Shown: positions 1 to 10,092 of the stretch, in pieces
Layout: each line of letters opens with the position of its first letter
Numbering within the stretch: position 1 is the stretch's first letter
DNA from: Cercis canadensis
Taxonomy: Eukaryota > Streptophyta > Magnoliopsida > Fabales > Fabaceae
Reading direction: 5' to 3'
Assembly: GCA_003255065.1 (NCBI GenBank)
Contig: QAOA01003799.1
Coordinates: 98,216 to 162,215 of the forward strand
Length of the DNA stretch: 64,000 nucleotides
Notes under the pieces: generated by a model
The model's database searches: none
What the model was told of the DNA's origin: nothing
The model's input: the letters and a program-made list of their open reading frames with translations, nothing else
Made by a program: the position numbers and the translations under genes

Positions 1-1200
1 TGAAACACAGAGACAGCATATAATGCCCAGTATTGCTGGAAATTGCAATTAAGCATAAATGGATCCAAAGTCATGAAATGAGGTCTAAGTCTATGCAATT
101 CAGCCCAAAAGAGGTTTAAAAGACTAAGTATGAGGAATAACTATTGTATAAAAAGTGTGTTCATCAATCCTACGGTTATGAATTAACATCAATTTAACAC
201 ATCTATTATGACATACTCACCTAGCTAGTTAGGCTCTTTAATTACAGTTTTCCAAAAATAAGATAGAATCATCAAAGAATAAAAAATGTGCACAGTTAAA
301 AAAGATACACTGAAAAAAAAATGACATTGTTTTCTGAAAAGATTACAGAATACCTAAAAGAAAATAGCATTGTCAATTGGTTTTGGAAAATGTTAAATTA
401 CATTCGATTGTGAAGTGGTTTTTAAATCAGAAATTAGATTGATCCTTTATGTGACAGAAAATTTAGAATGTTAAAGATACCCTTTCTCAAAACTCAGTGC
501 TTCCAAACTAAAATATTGCAGTTTTAATCCAAACCACACTTTTCCCCCCTAACTTACCTCCTCTAATCCTTTTATGTTTATTCTTTTCACAAATGGTTCC
601 TGTACCTGTGTGTTGATTGCTGTAAACTTTTCCAATCAATTTAACATCCTAAAGAAAATATAGGAGATTTTGAGTAGTGACTATTTGGCTTAAATTGTAA
701 AATTTGTGCTGTTACGATAACCATTTTAATGAAAAAGCAGTTTCCACTTAGCTAGATAATGTGAAGAGTACAATTTTGATTTAACCTATTTTTCCAAAAT
801 AATATATAGTTTTGTGCTTTTAATTTTCATTCACTGTAAAAGCTATAAATACTTGTTTCTCATTAACAACAAAGAATAAAATTCTCTATAAAGAAATTTA
901 ATAAATTAGCTAAATACCAATAAAATTATGAGCGTGTTAATCTAGAGAAACTTTCTTTGGTAAAAGACAAAATATTTCACCTGAAAAAAATAGTTATATT
1001 TATGTTTTAATGGGTTTCTCACAGCTTTTAAAAATACATTATTATGCCAAAATTGAAATTTTTGGAGAAACACATAAATAAAGCTTTCGTAGCTTTTACT
1101 TTAACTTAATTTTTTTTTTTTTTACTTTAATACTTCTCTAACCAAATACATGGTATAAATTATTTCAAAAGTAAAATTCTTGAATTGTCCAAAATCTTAG
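1..1200. other. AT-rich intergenic DNA
   Basis: No reading frame with protein-like composition was seen on either strand. The sequence is AT-rich with short A and T runs, and I see no recognisable repeat termini here. Confidence 0.5.
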
Positions 1201-1224
1201 TGACACTAATAGAAATGTCTAGCC

Positions 1225-1600
1225 GAAGCATAAAATATAAACTAAAATGTCATTTTGATCCCTTATTTTAGTAAAATGAACATTTTGATTCCAAGAACTA
1301 ACTTCCTCCAAAAATAGTTTAGCTAACTATTTTTGCTGATGTGGCATTTTGAATTGATTTTTTATTGTGAGCTTGCTCTCTTCCTGTTCCCTCTTCTTTC
1401 TCTTTCTCCCTCTTAGAGTCACACACACACTCATTTCCCTCTCTTTCTCTCTCATAGTTTCTTCTTCCTGCTTTCTGTCTCTTTAAATTAACTTGGGACA
1501 TGGGCACCGTGGGTTTTGGAAGATGGCCATCGATGAGGGAAGACGAGGTCGTGAGTGGCGGCGGCAAGGATGTCAGGGAGGCCACCGTGTTGACTTTCTA
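1225..1600. repeat. CT-rich segment, possible DNA-element remnant
   Basis: A stretch beginning with AAAATGTCATTTTGATCCC-like sequence, then GATGTGGCATTTT, then a long CT-rich tract around 1375-1490. This layout (a 'GATCCC' outer part, a 'TGTGGCA' part, then CTCTCT) resembles the terminal inverted repeat layout of the Mutator-like element at 47.1-49.5 kb. No second terminus or target-site duplication was found. The apparent short minus-strand reading frame is low-complexity and unlikely to be a gene. Confidence 0.2.
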
Positions 1601-1605
1601 ATTGT

Positions 1606-1761
1606 TAGATATAAAATTATTATTGGGTCTTTCCCTAATCGTTTAAGCTTTTGAGTGAAATGTTTTGACATGGTGTCAGAGCCTCTTTGACCAAATGGTT
1701 AGGAAATCAAATATTGTGTTTTGTCTATACTTCAAGCCTAAAGGGCTTTCTCGTGCGGGAG
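1606..1761 (+). mobile_element. LTR-element remnant (TRIM-like)
   Basis: The segment opens with TGTTAGATATAAAATTATT and contains ATGGTGTCAGAGCC near 1670. That resembles the methionine-tRNA primer-binding site that follows the 5' LTR of many plant LTR and TRIM elements. It is followed by GCTTTCTCGTGCGGGAG, which resembles the polypurine end of the same class. It is a broken fossil abutting the copia fossil downstream. The family is inferred from these two short motifs only. Confidence 0.3.
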
Positions 1762-2015
1762 TGTAAGGACTTATTGAAGCTAGTTATGAAGAGTTAGTTA
1801 AGCATGTTAGTTAAGCTTATAGGATAGTTATTCCTTTAGTTTTCTGTAATATGACTTGACACACAATTGTGATGACAGCTAGAATCAGGCTTGCCACGTG
1901 GTCAAGTCCATAACAACTTGTAACCGCCTCCCATCTCATCCAAGCTATATAAGGATGAGGTAGGAGTAGTTCAGTATTAATCAAATAATCAATTATGTTC
2001 TCTTTACAATTCGCA
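1762..2015 (+). repeat. Probable 5' LTR of the copia fossil
   Basis: It ends in CA at 2014-2015. A primer-binding-site-like sequence, TGGTATTAGAGC, starts at 2019; this is close to the TGGTATCAGAGC used by many Ty1/copia elements. The left edge is uncertain: TG dinucleotides at 1762 or 1805 could each start the repeat. No matching 3' LTR is present in the window. Confidence 0.4.
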
Positions 2016-4030
2016 TTATGGTATTAGAGCAATTCATCTTTTCTCTGTAGAGTCTAATCATTCAATCATTGCCAAGAGCTCTCGCTGCCAACCATGGCAG
2101 ATCACCATCTCATGTTGCACCAATTCTTCCTCCCAAAGTTGAAGAAGATCCTGTGAGCCCCTTCTTCATCCATGGGAACGAAAATCCAACACTGATGTTG
2201 GTACCAGAAATTCTTCAAGGAGGCAATTATCACAGTTGGGCAAGATCAATGAAGTTGGCTCTGCTGGCAAAGAACAAACTGCAATTCATTGATGGCATAA
2301 TCCATCCACCTACTCCAAACGATGTTTTCTATCGTGCTTGGGAAAGATGCAATACGATGGTGCTGTCATGGCTGATCAAGTCTGTACATCCTACAATTGC
2401 CAAGAGCATTTTATGGTTTGATCTTCCACAACATGTGTGGAGTGACCTGAAAGATAGATTCTCTCAAGGGGATCCCTTCAGAATCATGAAGCTTCAAGAA
2501 GAAATCTTTCATCTTAGCCAGGGTGTGTCTTCTGTCATAGAGTATTACACAAAATTGAAAATACTATGGGATGAGTTATCCAATCTGAGACCAATCCCAC
2601 CATGTACATGCACAGCAGGAGGTTGCAGATGGTTCACCATAGCATACACTTACCACATTCAGGACCAAATGATCAAGTTCTTGAGAGGTCTCAATGATGC
2701 CTATGTCACTGTCAAATCTCAGCTTATGCTAATGGAGCCACTGCCTCTAATTAACAAGGTGTTTTCACTTGTCTTACAACACGAAAGACAGTTTGTAACT
2801 CCTATTATGGAAACTGATTCTCAGCAAGAAACTGTAGCACTAGCAGCAAGGTCCTATAATGCTAGGCAACAAGCTTCTAGCAAGAAACCATATTGCACAT
2901 TTTGCAACATGACAGGGCATACAGCTGATGCATGCTACAAGAAGCATGGTTAAACCCCCCCCCCCCAGTTACAAATAGAAGTCTAAACCACAATATCAAG
3001 TCAATCAATGCACTGATCCCTTTGTCATAGATGAGGAAGACACTGATACAGTGGAAAAAGCATCACATGCACCAGAAAATCAAGAAGTGCGATTGACCCA
3101 AAAGGAGTATAGCCAAATCATGAATCTCTTCAATAACAACAAGTCCACAGTTTCTGCATCCAGTGCTTTAGTTGTTAATGCCTTGAAGTTGACTTCAACA
3201 TTTTCTGGCCTCACTGTTCTCAAGCCCAAGGAATCTCATGACCACAATTCTGGTATGCATTTTGTCAACATGACCAATTTTGGTATGGTACTTTCTTGCT
3301 AATCTACTGATATGAACTACAAAGATTCATGGATCATAGATTCTGGTGCTAGCAATCATGTTACTTGCTACTATGAATTTTTTGATTCTTGTGTGTCTGT
3401 GAGCAATTATTTTGTTGATCTACCCAACAATATGTCAGCAGAAGTCACTCATATAGGTTCTGTAGTCTTTTCAGACAAACTAGTTTTGCACCAAGTCTTA
3501 TATGTTCCTACTTTCACCTTTAATCTCATATCAATAAGCAAGGTAACAAAGGATCTAAATTGTGCTTTCTTATTGCATTCTGACAATTGCTTAATCAAGG
3601 AGAGTGCTTCATGGAGGACGATTGGATATGCTAAGGAGCATTTGGGGCTGTATCAACTAGTCAATCCTACTGTCAAGAGCAAACCATCATTTGAACCTAG
3701 TCACAGTAATTCCAACACAAATAAACATAAATCACTTCCTAATTCTTCTCTTAGTTCTGTAAAGAGTTGCAGCAATAATCATGATTGTCATGCTTTTGAT
3801 CTATGACATTATAGATTAGGACATCCACATCATGATAAAGTCAAAATTTTAGCACAGTCAATTGATGTTGAACATTGGAATTCGGAAATAAAATGTGACA
3901 TTTGCCACTTGGCCAAATAGAGAAGGCTTTCATTTCCCACTAGTTCTTCTGTTTCTGTCAAATCATTTGATCTTGTGCATGTAGACATTTGGGGGCCTAG
4001 CTCAGTNTCTTCACTGATCGAAAAATTATT
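2016..4030 (+). mobile_element. Ty1/copia retrotransposon fossil (gag to start of integrase)
   Basis: Parts recognised in order: a primer-binding site; a gag region (2069-2953) with the copia-type gag core and a CCHC zinc knuckle near 2895-2945; an aspartic-protease region (around 3330) with a DSGAS active site; and a GAG-pre-integrase/integrase N-terminal zone (about 3640-3990). Nothing of reverse transcriptase or RNase H follows, and homology stops at about 4030. It is a broken, partial copy with several breaks. It carries one undetermined base and has no paired LTR, so its age cannot be estimated from LTR divergence. The family call rests on domain order and motifs, which are characteristic of copia elements. 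Confidence 0.85.
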
Positions 4031-4189
4031 AAACAATTCAAAACTGCCCATTCTAAGTAAATACTTTGAATAGTACCCATTTTATGTAATTACTTTGTCT
4101 AATTGTGCTATTCTGGTCAAATTGCCTAAAAATTTTTTCAAACTATAGAGACCTGCAGTATATTTAAATCAAAGATTTAAGCATATAAG

Positions 4190-4362
4190 GGCAAAGTTAA
4201 GTAGATATATTTAATATAAAAAAACAATAATAAATAGATAAATGGATCATCTGATAATTATTTAAGCAAATCATAAACAGATAAAATGATTAACAATGAT
4301 CCATCCAATTAAGATTCTATTCAAAACGATCCGGCCCAAATCCATCCATTTGACACCCCTAG
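4190..4362. repeat. Possible hAT-like MITE terminus
   Basis: The segment ends with a sequence whose reverse complement begins CTAGGGGTGTCAAATGGATG. Many plant hAT-type non-autonomous elements end in a CAGGGGTGTCAA-like or TAGGGGTGTCAA-like sequence. The opposite terminus and a target-site duplication could not be located, so the left boundary is a guess. Confidence 0.25.
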
Positions 4363-4505
4363 CCGTCCTAAAAAACTTGGGGGACAAGAAACGAAACCCT
4401 AAATTAACCAAACCCTAGCGTTTCATAAAAATATAAAGTAAGAGTGCCTTCAAGTTTCTCACCCATCGATCAGCCTTGCTTCTCCCTCTTTAGTATTGCA
4501 AGTTT

Positions 4506-5167
4506 ATGGCGCTTGAAGGGGAATCCAGCACCAGCAGCTCCGACAATGAGGTAGAAGTTCTTGTGGATGTAATTGTGGTGCAGATGCAGCAAGAAGGGAC
4601 AGTAATAGCAGAAGGGATGGGAATACCCATCCAAAAGATACCCTTGAGAGCATCTCGTGAAGTTTTAACTTGCGAACGATATTGCAAGTCGTTCATACTC
4701 CAAGAACTACTCCCAAGGACGCCAGTATCACAAGCTTACTTCGTTCGGGATAATGACTGCGACATGGCTGATAACATGTCAAGAATGATGCTTCGCTCCT
4801 TATTGAGCTGCCCTCAAGGCCGTAATGGAGATCATATTTCGCTTATTATTGTGCCTATGAAAGTTGTGTGTGCATACGAGATAGTGGATTCTGTGTTTGA
4901 AACAGATCAAATTCTCGGAATGCAAGATTTCATCAAATATTTATTAGATGCATTGACCTACAAGCTTCCAGTATCAACCTTGTTAAAGAAGGTAAAGATT
5001 GGTGGTGAAGAAGATGATAATCTCTGTCCCATATGTTTGCAAGTGTTGAAGATGGAAGCAGCTATAAATTGCCATGCTCGCATGTGTTCCACGAAAACTG
5101 TATTGAACGATGGTTGTCAAACAATAGTTCTGGTACCTGCCCTTTGTGTCGCCTCCCTGCCATTTAA
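4506..5167 (+). pseudogene. RING-H2 E3 ubiquitin ligase, frameshifted in the RING
   Basis: Intronless. From the ATG at 4506 the frame runs through an acidic, Ser-rich N-terminus to LCPICLQV near residue 175, the first two cysteines of a C-terminal RING. In that frame the rest of the RING is unrecognisable and stops at 5177. The next frame, from about 5068, reads [14 protein letters not shown] followed by CPLCRLPAI and a stop at 5167. That supplies the remaining Cys/His ligands with normal spacing. One base therefore seems missing just before the PCSH block (around 5066-5070). RING-H2 proteins transfer ubiquitin from E2 to substrate; the substrate here is unknown. It is either a recently broken gene or a sequencing/assembly slip, since the rest is intact. 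Confidence 0.7.
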
Positions 5168-5331
5168 TAGGGAATAATTTCATGAATTTCTGTGTCAATT
5201 ATTCTTGTTGACCTAGTTATTCGAGTATGATCCAGTGATAAACTAAATTATTGTCTCTCTTTGTTTTCTATCTATAAAGTTCCTAATTTATATATTATTT
5301 ATGATCTTTAACTAAATTTGCAATTCCAATA

Positions 5332-5412
5332 GACCTAGAAGGAAATCAGCTATCAGGAACAATTCCAATAGACCTCATTGATAGTTCAAAGAATGGATCA
5401 CTTGAATTCAAC
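5332..5412 (+). pseudogene. Fragment of an LRR receptor-like kinase
   Basis: Reads LEGNQLSGTIPIDLIDSSK followed by NGSLEFN. This matches the last leucine-rich repeat and the following 'KNGSL' block of malectin-domain LRR receptor kinases. No kinase domain or other exon was found around it, so it is an isolated relic of about 80 bp. A 16-bp block (CAATTCCAATAGACCT) is duplicated immediately 5'. Confidence 0.5.
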
Positions 5413-6040
5413 TACCCTCCATTTCAAGTTTCAATTTTAGACAATACACTATTTATGTTATAACTACAATGGCATGCATGTGTAGCAATCAGTTCCACTA
5501 ATAGGCCAACCATGACTCGTGGTCATAGGAACTGAAACATTTAATGTTTGGCAATGGAGATGACACAAGCATCCCATGGTCGTGAGAGTTTATTTAACAG
5601 TTTAATTGATATCCTTTGATGGTAGTAGTGGAGAGATCAGTTCTCTTGCAAGGTAGCAAAGATCTTGGCAAAGATTGAAGTCAATATATTGTATTCTTGC
5701 TTCTTAATTACAGGTATTGTGATGTGCTATTGTCCCCCTTGTTTGTATCATATTTTACTTAATTAATAGTGCAAATTTAAGAAGCAATATCATAGATAAA
5801 AGCCTTGCATATTTTGAGCATTCTATAGAAAGTAAAATCTACCAAACAAATGTGGTTCCTATCAAGCTTCGGACATCTTGTGCAGATGGTAAGAAAGATA
5901 ACTACCCGATCATGTCCTTGTAGATACAGGCATGCATAAGCATGAATTACATATTTTCACATGCTGATTCATGACTTCATGTGTAGTGTTATCTCTTTAA
6001 AATATATATAATCATTGAATATCATAAATCATGATTTTTA

Positions 6041-6181
6041 TTTTTTTTTGGTTTATACGAATAAATTATGATTATTTCAGTTGCTTAGAATTAAAACACA
6101 TGTTTGGCTGNTTTTTTTTTTGTTTATACGAATAAATTATGATTATTTCAGTTGCTTAGAATTAAAACACATGTTTGGCTG
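6041..6181. repeat. 70-bp direct duplication flanking one N
   Basis: Positions 6041-6110 and 6112-6181 are the same sequence with about one difference. They are separated by the single N at 6111. The copies contain no gene. Confidence 0.9.
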
Positions 6182-6676
6182 GGTTTTTTATGTTTTTACC
6201 ATGCGAATCTAATTTAGACAATTATCTCAACATACTCTTAAAAGGTACGATTTAGTAGTTCATGACTTCATGAAGTTCAATATTGTGTTTATTATCATAT
6301 ACTAAAAAATATAATTTTTTTTCATCATAAAATGTGATTAATGAAAAATCTGGAAATACTTTTATTTGCTGATGTCTTTGTAAAAAATATTTTCGTTGTA
6401 TTATTTAAACTAGGATTTCTTTTTAGAAAATGAAAAGCTTGGAAAGAAAAAGAAAACTTGCTTACTCCATAAACGATGCGTTTTGAATCTGCCATCGGTG
6501 ACAACAACAGCATACGACTCTGGTGAAGAAGACTGGAGGTAAGAAAGAGTAACAGAGCAGGAAGAAGGAGAAAGTGGAATACCCACATTCCAAATGCACT
6601 ATGTTTTGGAAATAAAAGAGCCATTTTTAAAGACCTGAATCCGAAGCTGTTTCTTTTCCAAGAAGACAGAACCCTG

Positions 6677-8650
6677 ATGAGAAAAGTCCCTGTTCGGCTA
6701 CTCAGATATCCCCTGCCTATCTTTGGGATCAATAATCCTCCTCCTCTTCGACCTCTACTTCCCTATAACAATGGTGGGTACCCTTCAAATCCTTCATGTT
6801 CTTACCCCACATCACTTTTGTGCGCAAATTTCAAGTCTTTCTTCACCAACTCCCTTCCTCCTCCCGAATGGATAGAACCCTTCAGTGATGTCTCTGACGT
6901 AGTTTCAGCCCCTCAACAATTAGAGCCCTCTCCATGGGTTAAAGAAATTCTCTATCATTTGTATGGGTCTTTCAACATGGAAGCTAATTTAGACTCCTAC
7001 TGCCGCAAATTTTTGATCAGATTGTCCCCAAATTTTGTTGCATATGTTCTGCGATCTATCGAGCTTCGCAGAAACCCTGATGTCGCATTGCGATTTTTCT
7101 ACTGGGCTGGTAAGCAAAAGAAATATGCCCATAATCTTGAATGCTATGTGTCCATGATTGATGTTTTACTGTTATCTGGTGATTTGAATAGATTTCAAAA
7201 TGTCTTTCTGGAACTTAAACAATCGGGTTTCTTGATGACGGTTTCGGCCGCCAATTCTTTAATTAAGAGTTTTGGTAGTCTTGGTTTGGTGGAGGAATTA
7301 CTGTGGGTTTGGCGTCAAATGAAAGAGAATGGCATTGAGCCAAGTTTGTATACCTACAACTTTTTGATGAATGGTTTGGTAAATACCATGTTTATTGAGT
7401 CAGCTGAGAGGGTTTTTGAGTTGATGGAGGATGGAAAGGTCCAACCAGATATAGTAACTTACAACACTATGATCAAAGGGTACTGCAAGGCTGGAAAAAC
7501 CCAGAAAGCATTAGAGAAACTTCGAACCATGGAAATTAGAAATGTGGAGCCTGATAAAATTACCTATATGACTTTGATGCAGGCATGTTATGTAGAAGGG
7601 GATATTGATTGTTGTTTGAGTCTTTACAATGAATTGGAAGAAAGGGGACTGGAAATTCCGCCTCATGCTTATAGTTTAGTGATTAGTGGGCTTTGTAGAG
7701 AAGGTAAACATGTTGAAGGTTATACTGTTTTTGAAAATATGATTCAGAAAGGTCGTAAAGCTAACAAGGCGATATATACTGCTCTAATTGATTCTTATGC
7801 AAAAAGTGGAAACATGGAAGAGGCAATAAAGCTGCTTGAGAGGATGAAATTGAATTGGATTGAACCAGATGAAGTTACTTATGGAGCTATTGTTAACGGA
7901 TTGTGTAAGAGTGGGAGATTAGAGGAAGCTATGGATTATTTCAAGTTCTGCAGCATTAATGGGATTGCCGTTAATGCTATGTTCTATTCTAGTTTAATTG
8001 ATGGTCTTGGAAAGGCCGGGAGAATAGATGAAGCTGGAAAACTCTTTGAAGAGATGGCTGGGAAGGGATGCCCTCAGGATTCCTATTGCTACAATGCACT
8101 TATTGATGCCTTATCCAAGTGTGGGAGGATTGATGAAGCTATGACCCTCTTCAAGCGGATGGAACTTGAAGGTTGTGAACAGACAGTTTATACATACACT
8201 ATACTTATCAGTGGACTATTCAGAGAGCATAGAAATGAAGAGGCATTAAAGCTGTGGGAAATGATGATTGATAAAGGTATCACACCAAATGCGGCCTCTT
8301 TTAGGGCTCTCTCAATTGGACTTTGTCTTTCAGGTAAGGTAGCTAGAGCTTGTAAAATTTTGGATGAGCTAGCCCCCATGGGTATTATTCCTGAAACAGC
8401 TTATGAAGACATGGTTAATGCACTGTGCAAAGCTGGGCGTGTCAAGGAAGCCTGCAAGTTAGCTGATGGAATTGTGGATAGGGGTAGGGAAATACCTGGA
8501 AGGATTCGTACTTTACTAATTAATGCCTTGAAGAAAGCAGGCAATGCAGATTTGGCGATTAAGCTGATGCATAGCAAGATTGGTATTGGATATGATCGAA
8601 TGGGTAGCATCAAAAGGCGAGTGAAGTTCCAAAACCTTGTTGACGGTTGA
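6677..8650 (+). CDS. P-class pentatricopeptide repeat protein (At1g03560-like)
   Basis: A single-exon, 657-residue protein. From about residue 150 to the end it is a run of roughly a dozen 35-residue PPR motifs with typical VTYNTMIKGYCKAG-type cores. The first ~70 residues are rich in Arg, Pro and Ser and poor in acids, consistent with an organelle-targeting peptide. No E/DYW editing domain follows the repeats, so it is P-class. The blocks WIEPF.DVSD, SPNFVAYVL, LECYVSMIDVL and the C-terminal HSKIGIGY.RMGS.KRRVKF agree with my memory of Arabidopsis At1g03560, annotated as mitochondrial. P-class PPR proteins bind organellar RNA sequence-specifically and affect stability, splicing or translation; this one's target is unknown. 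The ATG at 6677 opens the frame and fits the start of the homologue. Confidence 0.93.
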   Translation: MRKVPVRLLRYPLPIFGINNPPPLRPLLPYNNGGYPSNPSCSYPTSLLCANFKSFFTNSLPPPEWIEPFSDVSDVVSAPQQLEPSPWVKEILYHLYGSFNMEANLDSYCRKFLIRLSPNFVAYVLRSIELRRNPDVALRFFYWAGKQKKYAHNLECYVSMIDVLLLSGDLNRFQNVFLELKQSGFLMTVSAANSLIKSFGSLGLVEELLWVWRQMKENGIEPSLYTYNFLMNGLVNTMFIESAERVFELMEDGKVQPDIVTYNTMIKGYCKAGKTQKALEKLRTMEIRNVEPDKITYMTLMQACYVEGDIDCCLSLYNELEERGLEIPPHAYSLVISGLCREGKHVEGYTVFENMIQKGRKANKAIYTALIDSYAKSGNMEEAIKLLERMKLNWIEPDEVTYGAIVNGLCKSGRLEEAMDYFKFCSINGIAVNAMFYSSLIDGLGKAGRIDEAGKLFEEMAGKGCPQDSYCYNALIDALSKCGRIDEAMTLFKRMELEGCEQTVYTYTILISGLFREHRNEEALKLWEMMIDKGITPNAASFRALSIGLCLSGKVARACKILDELAPMGIIPETAYEDMVNALCKAGRVKEACKLADGIVDRGREIPGRIRTLLINALKKAGNADLAIKLMHSKIGIGYDRMGSIKRRVKFQNLVDG

Positions 8651-9398
8651 TTTCTTTCCAGCTAAGATGTTGCACTTGAAAATTGCTAAAGCTAGGTATG
8701 TATGGAAGGATGGCTCATGGGCATGTGATCTTTGACCAGTAAACTTATGTGCTGCTGTTGACTACAAGGTGCATGCTTGATTCCTTGTACTATTAGTTCA
8801 ATTTATAAAAATATATAGCTGAATCTAATATCTGGTGTTTTATGCTATGTGTGTGGCAATTCATGTTGAATGCTGTTTAAATCTCCTCAGCCTGCTTGTG
8901 TGGGTAACTTTGGATTTGATTTCCGGGTAATCTGTCTTTCTAAATTTAAAAACCGGAAGCAAATAGCATATCAAGACTAGATTAAGTGGAATAAACGTAT
9001 GGAACTTGAAGAAATTGACAGTGCTTGAGGAAAAGAAAGAAAATGCCAGACTTGGTTAAAATCTTCTAGCCTCTCTGTCAGTTTCATAAACTATGTAGAA
9101 AATATAGAATGACTCGCACTGTTATTTTCATGTTTGCCTTTTCAACGCCAACAAGGGTACACCTTTAATATCAGTTACGGAGCTTTAGAGTTCTTAGCGG
9201 TAATGCCTATCTATTTAACTCTCTGGAGCCAACTTATATTTTGGACTTTCTCACCAGGAAAAAAAAAAAAAGGAAAAGGGAAATAGATGTTCTCACTTTT
9301 TCCCTTTTTGACTAGTTATTACATCTTAGCATCAATGTCTTTTCTTCATACATCTTTTTTTTGCTTTGCAGAAGGAACCAGGAACTGTTATACCCTTA
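8651..9398. other. 3' flank of the PPR gene
   Basis: No gene was seen. The block 9131-9226 is an old, diverged copy of 9988-10079 (described separately). Confidence 0.5.
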
Positions 9399-10079
9399 GG
9401 CTCTGTTTGGGAGTTTGAATTGAGGAGAAAGGAAAGGAGAGGAGAGGAAATGGAGGAAAAGGGAGGGGATTTTCTCTCTTTTATTTGGATGATTAAAATG
9501 AGCAAAAGGAGATGAAAAGAAAGGAAAGAAATAAAAATTTATAATTTTATAAATTTATCCTTTATTTATAAAGTAAATATATTTAATATAAGATTTAATA
9601 ATATTATCTAAGTAGTGTTTAAAAAGAATTTAAAAAAATAAATAGAAGTNAGAAGTATAATAGTAAACTACTCTTCTTTTCTTTTCAAACCCCTCAAATT
9701 GAAGGAACACAAAAGTAAAGGTAAAAGAAGAATGTAGGGGTTTGAGGTTACTTATTGGTTTCTTTTCTTTTTTTTAATTTTGAATTTTTAAACAAGGGGA
9801 TGGACACATTTACTCCTTTACTTTTCTCTCATTTCCCCTCAATTTTAACTCTCAAACAAACTCTTAATCTTGCTCAAAGAAACAACAATAAACATTTAAT
9901 CTCTAAATATGGAAACTATGACAACCAAGACTGTCCCTGAATTTGATCAACATGCAGTGTAAATGTAATAACAAAAGAAATCATTTATGTTTGCTTTATT
10001 AACAGAAACAAGGGCACATCTTTCATATCAGTTTTAGAGCTTAGAGTTCTTAATGGGTGGTGCTTATCTATCTAACTCC
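9131..10079. repeat. Diverged direct repeat pair, ~95 bp each
   Basis: The sequence beginning TGTTTGCCTTTTCAACGCCA at 9131 and the one beginning TGTTTGCTTTATTAACAGAA at 9988 align through AGAGTTCTTA to TATCTA..TAACTC with about one difference in five. The pair flanks the MITE at 9399-9863, so an old local duplication seems to predate or accompany that insertion. Confidence 0.7.
9399..9863. mobile_element. PIF/Harbinger (Tourist-like) MITE
   Basis: The left end reads GGCTCTGTTTGGGAGTTTGA. The right end is an imperfect inverted match of it (TTTTAACTCTCAAACAAACTC). The trinucleotide TTA flanks both sides (9396-9398 and 9864-9866). A 3-bp TTA/TAA target site and G-rich 'GGC.CTGTTTGG' ends are typical of Tourist-like MITEs mobilised by PIF/Harbinger transposases. 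It is 465 bp with no coding capacity, its subterminal parts are purine-rich on the left and pyrimidine-rich on the right, and it includes one N at 9650. Confidence 0.75.
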
Positions 10080-10092
10080 AGTGGGTTAAATG

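Noticed and set aside
1319-1585. Minus-strand 88-residue reading frame
   Set aside because: Low-complexity Glu/Arg-rich translation of a CT-rich tract; no domain and no gene context.
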